A stretch of 31,721 bases of DNA from an uncultured Collinsella sp. (GCA_900543945.1 UQTN01000006.1:1-31721), one strand, 5' to 3'; shown: positions 15,079 through 23,741, counted from the stretch's first letter. Numbers and translations: made by a program. The notes: generated by a model not told the origin, from the sequence alone.

Positions 15079-17736
15079 ATGAGTGCTGACTACCCGTCAA
15101 TGACTACGGCCGAGATTCGCTCTAAGTTCCTCAACTTCTTTGAGGAGCGCGGTCTTAAGCTCTATCCTTCTTCGTCCCTCGTCCCCGACGATCCTTCGCT
15201 GCTGCTTGCCAACGCCGGCATGAACCAGTTTAAGGAGTATTACCAGGGCAAGAAGACCATGAAGGAGATCGGCGCAATCTCCTGCCAGAAGTGCGTCCGC
15301 ACCAACGACATCGATTGCATCGGCGAGGACGGCCGTCACCTGTCCTTCTTTGAGATGCTCGGCGACTTCTCCTTTGGTGGCGTCTCCAAGCAGCAGGCCT
15401 GCGCTTGGGCCTTTGAGCTCATTACCAAGGAGTTCAAGCTGCCTCTCGACCGCCTGTACTTTACTGTCTTTACCGAGGACGACGAGACCCACGATGTGTG
15501 GCGCTCCCTGGGCGTTGCCGAGGATCATATCTCCCGCCTGGGCGAGGACGACAACTTCTGGGCCGCTGGCCCCACCGGCCCCTGCGGTCCGTGCTCTGAG
15601 ATTTACTTTGACATGGGCGAGGAGGTTGGCTGCGGCAGCCCCGACTGCAAGCCCGGCTGCGACTGCGACCGCTTCCTGGAGTTCTGGAATCTCGTCTTTA
15701 CCCAGTACGACCGCCAGGAGGACGGCTCCATGCCAGAGCTGCCGCACCGCAACCTCGATACGGGCATGGGCCTAGAGCGCATGGCCGCCATCATGCAGCA
15801 CAAGACCGCCAATTACGACGGCGATCTGATGCAGCACCTCATCAAGCTGGGCGAGGAGATCAGCGGCAAGACCTATGACGCCGACGATTACTCCGGTGCC
15901 AGCCGCTCGCTGCGTATCATCGCGGATCACTCTCGTGCCGTCGACTTTATGATCTCGGACGGCATCCTGCCCGGTAACGAGGGTCGCGAGTACGTCCTTC
16001 GACGCCTGCTCCGCCGTGCCGTGTTCCACGGTCGCCTGCTGGGTATCGAGGGCGCCTTCCTGACCAAGTTTATCGACGAGGTCAACGCTCAGATGGGCGA
16101 GGCCTATCCCGAGCTGCTCAAGAACGTCGCGCTCGTCAAGGGTATCGTCGCCTCCGAGGAGGAGCGCTTCTCCACGACGCTCGACAACGGTCGCGTCTAC
16201 CTGGATGAGGCCCTGGCAGCGCTTGCCGAGGGCGCTGTGCTTCCGGGCGATGTTGCCTTTAAGCTGCACGACACCTTTGGTTTCCCCATCGACCTGACCG
16301 TCGAGATCGCCGGCACCGCTGGCCACGACGTCGACATGGACGGCTTCACCGCCTGCATGGAGGACCAGAAGGCCCGCGCCCGCGCCAATGCCAAGGGCGA
16401 CGCCTGGGGCAGCTTCAACGACGTGTGGGTCGAACTTTCCGACAAGGTCGCCGCGACTGAGTTCGACGGCTATGACAACGATGCGATCGTAGGCGCCAAG
16501 GTTGTTGCCATCGTGCGCAACGTCGAGTCCGTCGAGTCCGCTGCCGCCGGCGAGGACGTCGAGGTCGTGCTCGACCGCACCCCGTTCTACGCCGAGATGG
16601 GTGGCCAGCAGGGCGATGCCGGCGAGCTTTTCGCCGAGGGCGTTGCGCTGACCGTTTCCGATACCAAGAACCACAATGGCCTGTATGCTCACGTCGCCCA
16701 CGTTGCCGAGGGCACATTGACCGTCGGTGCTACCGTGACCGCCGCGCTCGACGCCGAGCGCCGTGGTTTCCTGCGCCGCAACCACACCGCCACCCACCTG
16801 CTCGACGCTGCGCTTAAGCAGGTCCTGGGCGAGCATGTCTCCCAGGCTGGCTCGCTGGTGACGCCCGAGCACCTGCGCTTTGACTTCACGCACTTCGAGG
16901 CCCTGTCCTCCGAGCAGCTCAAGGCTGTCGAGGACCTGGTTAACCAGCAGATCTTCGCCTCCAAGCCGGTCGTGACCCGCGTCATGGGCATCGACGAGGC
17001 CAAGGCCGCCGGTGCTGTCGCCCTGTTTGGCGAGAAGTATGGCGACGTCGTCCGCGTTGTCTCCGTGGGCGCCGAGGACCAGCCGTTCTCCCGTGAGCTC
17101 TGCGGTGGCACCCATGCCGCCAACACCGCCGAGATCGGCCTGTTCAAGATCATTTCCGAGTCCTCTACGGGCTCCAACGTCCGCCGTATTGAGGCCGTGA
17201 CCTCTAAGGGTGCTCTCGACTACATGGCCGACCGTCTGGCGCTCGTCGACGCCGCCGCTGCTGCGCTCAAGTGCCGCGTGGATGAGGTTCCCGCCCGCGT
17301 GGAGAACCTGCAGGCCGAGCTGCGCGAGACTTCCAACAAGCTCAAGAAGGCACTGACCGGTGGCTCCTCCGACGCTATCTCCAGCGCCATCGAGGGCGCC
17401 ATCGAGCTCGACGGCTACAAGCTCGTCGTCGCTGAGCTCCAGGGCCTTGAGGCTGCCGACCTGCGCAACGTCTGGGATACCGTGCACCAGAAGGTCGCCG
17501 GTCCTGTCGCCTGCGTCGTCGCCAGCGTGACCGAGAAGGGCACCCCGGCCCTGCTCGCCGCCGGCTCCGATGACGCCGTCAAGGCCGGTTTCCACGCCGG
17601 TAACGTGATCAAGCAGATCGCGGGCCTGGTCGACGGTCGCGGTGGCGGCCGTCCCAACATGGCCCAGGCCGGTGGCAAGAACGCCGCCGGCATCGCCGAT
17701 GCCCTCGCGGCCGCTAAGACCGCGCTCGGCGCCTAA
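15079..17736 (+). CDS. alaS: Alanyl-tRNA synthetase
   Basis: The enzyme charges tRNA-Ala and clears mischarged Ser or Gly. Its 885 residues cover the class II catalytic domain (motif 2 region GRHLSFFEMLGDFSFGG; GPTGPCGPCSEIYFD; DTGMGLERM), the tRNA-binding part, the editing domain with its zinc ligands His569 and His573 (HTATH) and Cys675 and His679 (CGGTH), and a C-terminal oligomerisation domain (GGRGGGRPNMAQAGG-type glycine-rich end). The start is the ATG at 15079 with GAGGAG nine bases upstream; the frame is open further upstream but contains the promoter. It leads the alaS-ruvX-mltG order common to many bacteria. Confidence 0.98.
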   Translation: MSADYPSMTTAEIRSKFLNFFEERGLKLYPSSSLVPDDPSLLLANAGMNQFKEYYQGKKTMKEIGAISCQKCVRTNDIDCIGEDGRHLSFFEMLGDFSFGGVSKQQACAWAFELITKEFKLPLDRLYFTVFTEDDETHDVWRSLGVAEDHISRLGEDDNFWAAGPTGPCGPCSEIYFDMGEEVGCGSPDCKPGCDCDRFLEFWNLVFTQYDRQEDGSMPELPHRNLDTGMGLERMAAIMQHKTANYDGDLMQHLIKLGEEISGKTYDADDYSGASRSLRIIADHSRAVDFMISDGILPGNEGREYVLRRLLRRAVFHGRLLGIEGAFLTKFIDEVNAQMGEAYPELLKNVALVKGIVASEEERFSTTLDNGRVYLDEALAALAEGAVLPGDVAFKLHDTFGFPIDLTVEIAGTAGHDVDMDGFTACMEDQKARARANAKGDAWGSFNDVWVELSDKVAATEFDGYDNDAIVGAKVVAIVRNVESVESAAAGEDVEVVLDRTPFYAEMGGQQGDAGELFAEGVALTVSDTKNHNGLYAHVAHVAEGTLTVGATVTAALDAERRGFLRRNHTATHLLDAALKQVLGEHVSQAGSLVTPEHLRFDFTHFEALSSEQLKAVEDLVNQQIFASKPVVTRVMGIDEAKAAGAVALFGEKYGDVVRVVSVGAEDQPFSRELCGGTHAANTAEIGLFKIISESSTGSNVRRIEAVTSKGALDYMADRLALVDAAAAALKCRVDEVPARVENLQAELRETSNKLKKALTGGSSDAISSAIEGAIELDGYKLVVAELQGLEAADLRNVWDTVHQKVAGPVACVVASVTEKGTPALLAAGSDDAVKAGFHAGNVIKQIAGLVDGRGGGRPNMAQAGGKNAAGIADALAAAKTALGA

Positions 17737-17753
17737 GAATCTAGGTAGTCGCT

Positions 17754-18182
17754 GTGGTCGCGCTTGCGCTGGACATAGGGGAGACCAGGATCGGCATCGC
17801 CGTCTCGAGCCGTGATGGCAAGATGGCAATGCCTGTCAAGGTGCTTCCGGCTGCCGAGGTCACTGGCATGGCCAAGACGTTCAGTTACCTGGTTGAGGAC
17901 TATGAGCCCGATATCCTGGTAAGCGGACGTCCCTTGACCATGGCCGGTGAGCCCGGTCCCCAGGCCGAGCGCGTCGCCGCCGTGGCCCAAAAGATTGCCG
18001 ACGAGCTCGAGCTTCCGCTGGAGTTTGAGGACGAGCGTCTGTCCTCGCAGGAGGCCAAGAGAATCCTGCGCGAGCAGGGGCTCAACGAAAAGCAGATGAG
18101 GGGCAAGATTGACATGATCGCCGCCAGCCTGTTCTTGCAGACATGGCTCGATCGTAAAAACGAGGAGGTTTCGCATGCCTAG
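17754..18182 (+). CDS. ruvX: RuvX/YqgF-type Holliday-junction resolvase homologue
   Basis: This is a small RNase H-fold nuclease, known in the family for roles in pre-16S rRNA 5' end processing and proposed junction resolution. At 142 residues it has the usual length. The first strand LALDIGETRIGIAVSS carries the catalytic Asp7; SGRPLTMAGEPGPQAERV, then FEDERLSSQEAKRIL and KIDMIAASLFLQTWLD supply the other conserved acidic positions. The GTG start is 17 bases after alaS and has only a weak ribosome site (AGG). It overlaps the mltG start by 8 bases, so the two are co-translated. Confidence 0.92.
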   Translation: MVALALDIGETRIGIAVSSRDGKMAMPVKVLPAAEVTGMAKTFSYLVEDYEPDILVSGRPLTMAGEPGPQAERVAAVAQKIADELELPLEFEDERLSSQEAKRILREQGLNEKQMRGKIDMIAASLFLQTWLDRKNEEVSHA

Positions 18183-19608
18183 CGCTTCCGATCCGCGCCA
18201 GCAGAATCGCTATGGGCAGCCTACGCCGCGCCCTGCCCAGCCTGGCCAGCGTCCGGCACAGCCGACCCAGCGCGCAGCTCAGTCTGCCGCGCGTCCGGTG
18301 CAGTCCTCCTCTCGTTCGGCCCAACCTGTTCAACGGACGGGTCAGCAGCCTTCTGCTCGTTCGGTTCAGCATCCGGCTTCTCACGCGGCTCAGCAGCCCA
18401 CTGCTCGTTCGGCTCAGCCCGCAGGCGGTATTCGCTTTAAGCAGCAGGCACCTACCCAGAGAACGCAGGCCCCCCAATCGCATTCGCATCACGCTCGCGG
18501 CTCGCATGGCGTTGCTCCGGCGACCCGCTCGAGCTACAACACGCATGCTCGTCGCGGTGCCCAAAAGAAAAGCTCCCTGGTGCCTATGATTGTCGGCGTC
18601 GTGGTGGCCGTAATCGCGCTTGCTGCTATCGCTTTCTTTGTCGTGCCTGCCGTCAAGGGCTTCTTTACCGGTGAGGATACGAAGGTCACGGCTGGTCAGC
18701 AGGTTACGGTGACCATTCCCGACGGTGCTTCGGGCGATACGATCGCCTCGATTCTCTCCGAGAACCATATCGTCGAAAATCCTAAGGATTACTACGCGGC
18801 GGTGAAAAAGCTCAACGCCGATATGTCGCTTAAGCCTGGCACCTACTCGTTCTCCACGCTCATGGATGCGACCAAGGTCGTCCAGCAGCTCATGGAAGGC
18901 CCCAACGCGGGCTCCAATGCGCTGACTATCCCTGAGGGCCTGACAGTCGATCAAGTCGCGGACCGTGTGGCCCAGGCCTACGACAGCATCTCTAAGGAAG
19001 ACTTCCTCAATCAGGCCAAGGCCTCTAACTACGTGGACGACTATAGCTTCCTTAAGGGCGCCGCCAACGATTCGCTCGAGGGTTTCTTATTCCCCAAGAC
19101 CTATTCGTTAGGCGATTCGCCGACGGCTGATGACGTGATTCGCGCCATGCTCGATCAGTTTAAGACCGAGTACAAGTCGCTTGACTTTGCGAGCTGCGAA
19201 GCCAAGATCAAGGAACGCTACGGTGTGGAGATGTCCGACTACGACATCGTCAACTTGGCCTCTATCGTTGAGCGCGAGGGCCTCAACGCCGATCAACGTG
19301 CGCACGTGGCCTCGGTCTTCTACAACCGCCTTGCCGGCAAGCTCGACGGTCTGCGCTATCTCAACAGCGATGCGACCATGATGTATGTCACCGGTGGCGA
19401 GGTTACCGCCGATGACCTGCAGAGCGATAGCCCGTATAACACCTATAAGCACGAGGGCCTGCCACCCACGCCCATCTGCTCTCCGTCGCTCGAGGCACTC
19501 AAGGCCACGCTTGAGCCGACCGACTCCGATGACCTGTATTTCTACATTACGCAGGACGAGGAGTACTTCTCGCAAACCTACGAAGAGCATCAACAGTCTT
19601 GGAATTAG
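18175..19608 (+). CDS. mltG: Endolytic murein transglycosylase MltG with long low-complexity N-terminus
   Basis: The membrane-anchored enzyme cuts nascent glycan strands and so sets their length. From the N-terminus: a cytoplasmic Pro/Gln/Ala/Arg-rich stretch of about 130 residues with imperfect repeats (ARSAQP, ARSVQH, QRPAQP), a membrane helix at about 135-157, a LysM-like subdomain, and the YceG domain. The catalytic Glu is Glu366 in SIVEREGL; YNRLAGKLDGLRYLNSD, YNTYKHEGLPPTPICSPS and LYFYITQDEEYFSQTYEEHQ follow the family pattern. The start overlaps ruvX by 8 bases, with GAGG upstream. The 477-residue length exceeds E. coli MltG (about 340) mainly because of the N-terminal stretch. Confidence 0.93.
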   Translation: MPSASDPRQQNRYGQPTPRPAQPGQRPAQPTQRAAQSAARPVQSSSRSAQPVQRTGQQPSARSVQHPASHAAQQPTARSAQPAGGIRFKQQAPTQRTQAPQSHSHHARGSHGVAPATRSSYNTHARRGAQKKSSLVPMIVGVVVAVIALAAIAFFVVPAVKGFFTGEDTKVTAGQQVTVTIPDGASGDTIASILSENHIVENPKDYYAAVKKLNADMSLKPGTYSFSTLMDATKVVQQLMEGPNAGSNALTIPEGLTVDQVADRVAQAYDSISKEDFLNQAKASNYVDDYSFLKGAANDSLEGFLFPKTYSLGDSPTADDVIRAMLDQFKTEYKSLDFASCEAKIKERYGVEMSDYDIVNLASIVEREGLNADQRAHVASVFYNRLAGKLDGLRYLNSDATMMYVTGGEVTADDLQSDSPYNTYKHEGLPPTPICSPSLEALKATLEPTDSDDLYFYITQDEEYFSQTYEEHQQSWN

Positions 19609-19609
19609 C

Positions 19610-20107
19610 ATGAGGATTTTTAGCCCCAAACGATACGTTGCCTCGGTCGATCGCATCGACCTTGATACCCTGTGGGCCGACGGCAAACGCGCCATTCTGC
19701 TCGATCGCGATAACACTCTGGTTCCGCGCGACACCGAGCAGGTTCCCGCCGCGGTTTCCGCTTGGCTCGATACCGCCCGCGCCAAAGGCTTTAAGCTGTG
19801 CATGGTGTCCAACAACTGGCATCGCGATCAGGTCATGAGCTCTGCACGCGAGCTGGGACTCGAGGCCATCAGCCACGCCATGAAGCCCGCCCCGTTTGCC
19901 TTGAAGGCGGGTCTTAAGCGCCTTGGCGCCACGGCAGACGAGGCGGTGCTGATCGGCGATCAGCTGTACACGGACGTGTGGAGCGGTAACTTTGCCGGCG
20001 TTGACACTATTCTGGTCAAGCCGCAGGCAACCCAGGACCTGTGGTACACGCAGATCTTCCGTATCTTTGAGCGCCGGGCCCTGCGCGACCTTCCCTGCGA
20101 GGAATAG
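19610..20107 (+). CDS. YqeG-family HAD-IIIA phosphatase
   Basis: This 165-residue cytoplasmic HAD phosphatase has its nucleophile motif at LLDRDNTLVPRD (Asp32 and Asp34), motif II in MVSNNW, a Lys in KPAPFALKAGL and motif IV in IGDQLYTDVWSGN. The family relates to mitochondrial Gep4, a phosphatidylglycerophosphate phosphatase, so a lipid role is possible but unproven here. The true start is the ATG at 19610, immediately after the mltG TAG; the longer open frame upstream is only the mltG gene read out of frame. It sits 8 bases before aroK, in an mltG-yqeG-aroK order. Confidence 0.88.
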   Translation: MRIFSPKRYVASVDRIDLDTLWADGKRAILLDRDNTLVPRDTEQVPAAVSAWLDTARAKGFKLCMVSNNWHRDQVMSSARELGLEAISHAMKPAPFALKAGLKRLGATADEAVLIGDQLYTDVWSGNFAGVDTILVKPQATQDLWYTQIFRIFERRALRDLPCEE

Positions 20108-20115
20108 GTTTCGCC

Positions 20116-20649
20116 ATGTCTCAGCACATCAAACACGGCTGCGACCATATCTTCTTTATCGGCTTTTTGGGCGTGGGCAAATCGACGCTTGCGCGCAATG
20201 TGGGCACTATGTTCAAGCGGCGTTTTATCGATACCGATCGTTTGGTTGTGCGTCGATGTGGCAAGTCGGTGACCGAGATATTTGAGACCGAGGGCGAGGA
20301 TCGTTTTCGCGAGCTTGAGACCTCGGCACTCCGTTCGCTTCAAAGCGAGCGCAGCCTGCTGGTGTCGTGCGGGGGTGGCATCGTCGAGACGCCGGTGAAC
20401 ATTGAGCTGATGCATGAGATGGGTATATGCGTGTACCTCGAAGGCGACTTTGAGGACTCGTTGCGCCAGATTCGCCGCTCCGATACCCGGCCCGATTTCC
20501 GCTCGCCCGAGCACGCTGCGCGCCTGTTTGAGCATCGCCGTCCGCTGTATCGCCAGGCCGCCGATATTACCCTTGATATTCGCAACAAGTCCTTCGAGGA
20601 CGTTTCCTACCTTTGTGCCGAGATGCTTTTGGAGCGTGGACTGCTATGA
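20116..20649 (+). CDS. aroK: Shikimate kinase
   Basis: Shikimate kinase phosphorylates shikimate at O-3 with ATP in the route to chorismate. Of its 177 residues, the P-loop GFLGVGKST is at 16-24, the shikimate-binding Asp is in FIDTDR (39-41), Arg65 is in FRELE, and GGG (86-88) is followed by IVE. The lid carries RRSDTRPDF and the late RRPLYRQAADITLD is also typical. All expected functional residues are present. It follows the yqeG-like gene by 8 bases and overlaps the aroB-like gene by 4 bases (ATGA). The contrast with the degraded AroB-like neighbour is notable. Confidence 0.9.
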   Translation: MSQHIKHGCDHIFFIGFLGVGKSTLARNVGTMFKRRFIDTDRLVVRRCGKSVTEIFETEGEDRFRELETSALRSLQSERSLLVSCGGGIVETPVNIELMHEMGICVYLEGDFEDSLRQIRRSDTRPDFRSPEHAARLFEHRRPLYRQAADITLDIRNKSFEDVSYLCAEMLLERGLL

Positions 20650-21755
20650 TTCGCCGTCAACTTATCAATTTCCAAAACCGCAGTGTCGATGTCCGCGTTG
20701 GATTGGGCGCGTTCGAGGAGCTGTCGCGCATGTTTGCCTCGGCCGTGGGCAAGCCTAAGCGCGCGATGGTGGTTTGGAACGACGCCACATCCGAGCGTTT
20801 TGGCGAGGCTGTCGAGCATGCACTGGTTGACGCCGGTTTTGCTGTGTCGTTGCTCGTCCTCGAGGTTTCGCCTGCCGGTGCTACGCTGGTCGATGCCGAT
20901 ACCGTCTTTGGCGCCCTGTCGGCTAATGGCATTACCTGTGACGATCTCGTTGTCGCTGTCGCCGACACGGCGACCTGCTCGGTCGTTTGTTGGTGTGCCA
21001 ATCAGTGGTGCGGTCGCACCGAGTGCGCCTTGCTGCCGACGACGTTCGACGCCATGCTCACGGTCGCGACGACCATGAAGCCGCTCGTCGCCTCGTCGGC
21101 CAATGCGCTTCCCGCTATCGCGTTCCGTCCCGAGCCGGGCTTGGTCGTGTGCGACCTCGACCTTGTTCGCGAGGCGGACCCCGAGGACCTCAAGCTCGGC
21201 TATGCGGTACTTGTTGGCACCATGCTTTCGAGCAGCAAGTCCCGCTGGAATCAGTTTGCTGAGACCGTCCCCGAGATTCTCGCGGGCGAGGAGGTCGCGC
21301 TCGTCAATGCCGTTCAGTGGTCTCAGACTGCCCGTAAGGACGTACTGATGGCCACGAACCCGAGCGCCCGCCATGCGCTCGATTTTGGCAAGACAGGGGA
21401 GCGTACTCTGCGCGTCTGCCTGGGCAAAGCCGCGGCGCAGGTTCCTGCCTACCAGCTGCTGTCCGAGGGCATGCGCTTTGAGGCGCGCCTAGCACATGAT
21501 GCCTGCGACTTTGATATCGATTACGTCTTTGAGGTCGATGACTGCCTGGAGGACTTTGGTATCGAGGAGCTTGCCTTCGATCTGGAGCCTGCCGCATATA
21601 TCGAGGAGTTCCGCAGGCAGCAGTTTGTTCGCTCGAACCGCAGCATGTTGCCGCTGCCCGCGGCGCTCGGCGCCATTCGTCTAACGAGCGTTGAGGACGA
21701 GGTTCTCGACCGCCATGCTCACGCATACTTGGCTTCTCGTAAAGAACTTCTCTAG
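20646..21755 (+). CDS. AroB-like protein (3-dehydroquinate synthase family) lacking the active site
   Basis: The gene is placed where aroB belongs, and its 369 residues align along the whole length of 3-dehydroquinate synthase (LVVAVADT, LLPTTFDAMLTVATTMKP, LVVCDLDLV, ALDFGKTGERT). However, key residues are gone. The NAD loop GGGVVGD reads ADTATCS (106-112), VGGK becomes TTMK, the metal Glu of the AE motif is Val188, the His of FGHT is Lys249, the His of GHA is Arg253, and the HGE motif near 272 reads LLSEG. The frame is intact and the start overlaps aroK, so it is probably expressed but should not make dehydroquinate. It may be a regulatory or structural pseudoenzyme, or a decaying gene. Confidence 0.75.
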   Translation: MIRRQLINFQNRSVDVRVGLGAFEELSRMFASAVGKPKRAMVVWNDATSERFGEAVEHALVDAGFAVSLLVLEVSPAGATLVDADTVFGALSANGITCDDLVVAVADTATCSVVCWCANQWCGRTECALLPTTFDAMLTVATTMKPLVASSANALPAIAFRPEPGLVVCDLDLVREADPEDLKLGYAVLVGTMLSSSKSRWNQFAETVPEILAGEEVALVNAVQWSQTARKDVLMATNPSARHALDFGKTGERTLRVCLGKAAAQVPAYQLLSEGMRFEARLAHDACDFDIDYVFEVDDCLEDFGIEELAFDLEPAAYIEEFRRQQFVRSNRSMLPLPAALGAIRLTSVEDEVLDRHAHAYLASRKELL

Positions 21756-21761
21756 GATTTA

Positions 21762-21767
21762 TTGACA
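21762..21767 (+). promoter_or_regulatory. Consensus -35 box before the Xaa-Pro peptidase gene
   Basis: A perfect TTGACA begins 7 bases past the AroB-like stop. The best -10, TATCAT at 21782-21787, is only 14 bases away; TCATGT at 21785-21790 gives 17 bases but is a poor match. A promoter here is likely, but its -10 is not settled. Confidence 0.45.
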
Positions 21768-21792
21768 TACATCGTCTTTCGTATCATGTTGA

Positions 21793-21856
21793 GGGGCGGG
21801 TTTCCAATCGGTTGCGAATCGCGCGCGATTCCATCTTTCGATCGAGGCCCGTCCCG
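21793..21856 (+). promoter_or_regulatory. Structured leader with a perfect 16-base palindrome
   Basis: The outer arms GGGGCGGG (21793-21800) and CCCGTCCC (about 21848-21855) pair with one G-T pair. Between them lies the perfect palindrome GAATCGCGCGCGATTC (21816-21831). It ends about 30 bases before the peptidase start codon. It could be a protein-binding site or a folded leader RNA; no known riboswitch class was recognised. Confidence 0.5.
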
Positions 21857-21887
21857 CTTTTATGAGGACAATAAGAAAGGAATCTGC

Positions 21888-23018
21888 ATGTCTGAGTTTG
21901 CTGCCGGTCCTGCCGGTCGTATCGAGCGTGTCCGTGCCCTGATGGCTGAGCGCGGCTACGACGCTATCGTCGTGCGCGACGAGGCCAACCTTCGTTGGCT
22001 CACGGGCGTGAAGGGCGTCTTCGACTACACCTTCGAGTTCCCGCACGCTGCATTTATTACGGCCGACCAGTGCCTGTTCCATACCGACTCACGCTATCTC
22101 AACAGCTTTGAGGAGAACACGTCCGCCGGCAGCCCCTGGGTCTACGACATGGACGAGGGCACCATCCCCGGTTGGGTCGCCGGCAAGATCGCGGCTAACA
22201 AGTGCCGTGTCTGCGCTATCGAGGACGACATGCAGATCAACTTCTACCAGGGTATCCAGCGTGGCCTTGAGGATCGTTCCGTCGCCTGCATGCTGCCGCT
22301 GATGCATGACGACATTCGCAAGATGCGCGCCATCAAGGACGCCGAGGAGATCGAGCTCATGCGCCATGCGCAGTCGATTACCGACGCCGCCTTCCAGCAC
22401 ATGCTCGGCTATATTAAGCCCGGTATGACCGAGAAGCAGGTTCGCAACGAGCTCGAGAACTTTATGTTCGCCAACGGCGCCGACAGCCTGGCCTTCGGCT
22501 CCATCGTGGCGAGCGGCCCCAACACCGCCAACCCGCATGCCGTCCCGAGCGACCGCGTGATCGAGAAGGGCGACTTCGTTCTCATGGATTATGGCGCGGG
22601 CTATTGCGACTACCGCTCCGACATGACTCGTACCGTCGTGATGGGCGAGCCCACGCAGGAGCAGCTCGACTTGTACGCGCTCGTGCGCCGTGCGCACGAG
22701 GAGTGCGTCGCCGCCATCCATCCGGGCGTCGAGGGCAACGACATTTTCAAGCTTTCCAAGAAGATCATTGGCGATGCCGGCTATGGCGATTACTACAACC
22801 ATGGTCTGGGCCACGGCGTGGGCATTGACATCCACGAGCTGCCCAACTTCAACCGCAGCAAGAATATCATCGAGGTCGGCTCGGTTATCACCATGGAGCC
22901 CGGCGTCTACCTGCCCGGCGTGGGCGGCGTGCGCCTGGAGGACTACGGCGTGGTCACCGAGAACGGCTACGAGCCCTTCACCAAGACGCCGCATGACCTT
23001 CACGTCATCGATTGCTAG
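21888..23018 (+). CDS. M24-family Xaa-Pro aminopeptidase/dipeptidase
   Basis: This cytoplasmic metallopeptidase of 376 residues removes or splits N-terminal Xaa-Pro. The N-terminal creatinase-like domain (about 1-130) includes ERVRALMAERGYDAIVVRDEANLRWLTG. The pita-bread domain carries all five metal ligands: Asp pair in MDYGAGYCDYRSDMTRT, His in GHGLGHGVGIDIHELP, Glu in ITMEPGVYLPG and Glu in VRLEDYG. The start is the ATG at 21888 with AGAAAGGA upstream; the longer open frame runs back through the leader. The neighbouring efp gene suits the job, since EF-P helps ribosomes through proline stretches and this pairing is widespread. PepQ or PepP type cannot be told apart by eye. Confidence 0.92.
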   Translation: MSEFAAGPAGRIERVRALMAERGYDAIVVRDEANLRWLTGVKGVFDYTFEFPHAAFITADQCLFHTDSRYLNSFEENTSAGSPWVYDMDEGTIPGWVAGKIAANKCRVCAIEDDMQINFYQGIQRGLEDRSVACMLPLMHDDIRKMRAIKDAEEIELMRHAQSITDAAFQHMLGYIKPGMTEKQVRNELENFMFANGADSLAFGSIVASGPNTANPHAVPSDRVIEKGDFVLMDYGAGYCDYRSDMTRTVVMGEPTQEQLDLYALVRRAHEECVAAIHPGVEGNDIFKLSKKIIGDAGYGDYYNHGLGHGVGIDIHELPNFNRSKNIIEVGSVITMEPGVYLPGVGGVRLEDYGVVTENGYEPFTKTPHDLHVIDC

Positions 23019-23040
23019 CCCATTTCGATAGATTTTTGGG

Positions 23041-23083
23041 GCGGGGCCTCCGGAGCAATTCGGACGCCCCGCGTTCTCTTTTT
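23041..23083 (+). terminator. Rho-independent terminator between the peptidase gene and efp
   Basis: GCGGGGC (23041-23047) pairs with GCCCCGC (23066-23072) and TCCG (23049-23052) with CGGA (23061-23064), separated by one C-C mismatch. CTCTTTTT follows. It begins 22 bases past the peptidase stop, so efp is probably a separate unit. Confidence 0.85.
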
Positions 23084-23092
23084 ATGCGCTCG

Positions 23093-23120
23093 CTGCAGGC
23101 GCCGTCTGCAAGTGTATAAT
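23093..23120 (+). promoter_or_regulatory. Promoter of the efp operon
   Basis: A perfect TATAAT lies at 23115-23120. The -35 is weak: CTGCAG at 23093-23098 with a 16-base spacer. The predicted start near 23127 leaves about 50 bases of leader before efp. Confidence 0.65.
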
Positions 23121-23177
23121 TTCGCTCGTATGTAATTTGGACGCTTGTGCGTTCTGCCCATAACAAGAAAGGTCGCT

Positions 23178-23741
23178 ATGCCTACCATTTCTACCGCCGA
23201 CTTCAAGAACGGCCTCGGTCTCCGCATTAAGGACAAGGTCTACACCATCGTCGAGTTCCAGCATGTCAAGCCGGGCAAGGGCGGCGAGTTTGTGCGCTAC
23301 AAGACCCGCGACATCAAGAGCGGCCGCGTCGTCGAGAACACCTGCAACGCCGGCACCAAGTTCGAGAGCGTCATGCTCACCACCCGTGAGTTCCAGTACC
23401 TCTACAACGATGGCACCGACTACATCTTCATGGACAACGAATCCTATGAGCAGGTTCCCGTTCCCGAGGACATGGTGGGCGAGAACTCCAAGTGGCTGCG
23501 CGAGAACGACATCTGCCAGCTGCTCTTCGCCGACGATGAGCTCATGGGCGTGACTCCGCCGATGTTCATCGAGACCACCATCGTCCAGACCGACCCGGGC
23601 TTTAAGGGCGACACCGTCCAGGGTTCCACCAAGCCGGCCACGATCGACACCGGCGCTGTCATCCAGGTCCCCATGTACCTCAACGAGGGCGAGGTCATCA
23701 AGGTTGACACCCGCGACGGCAAGTTCGTCTCCCGCGTCTAG
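23178..23741 (+). CDS. efp: Translation elongation factor P
   Basis: EF-P enters the ribosome and relieves stalling at proline runs. The 187-residue length and three beta-barrel domains are standard. The tip loop KPGKGGEF places a lysine at position 34, the residue modified in E. coli; no modification enzyme gene is nearby. The family signature near the C-terminus (DTGAVIQVPMYLNEGEVIKVDTRDGKFVSRV) is intact. The start is the ATG at 23178 with AGAAAGG upstream. It heads a run of closely spaced genes to recN. Confidence 0.98.
   Translation: MPTISTADFKNGLGLRIKDKVYTIVEFQHVKPGKGGEFVRYKTRDIKSGRVVENTCNAGTKFESVMLTTREFQYLYNDGTDYIFMDNESYEQVPVPEDMVGENSKWLRENDICQLLFADDELMGVTPPMFIETTIVQTDPGFKGDTVQGSTKPATIDTGAVIQVPMYLNEGEVIKVDTRDGKFVSRV

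Noticed and set aside
15772..17829. Long - strand open frame opposite alaS (685 codons)
   Set aside because: Same mirror effect; composition is unlike a real protein and alaS is unmistakable.
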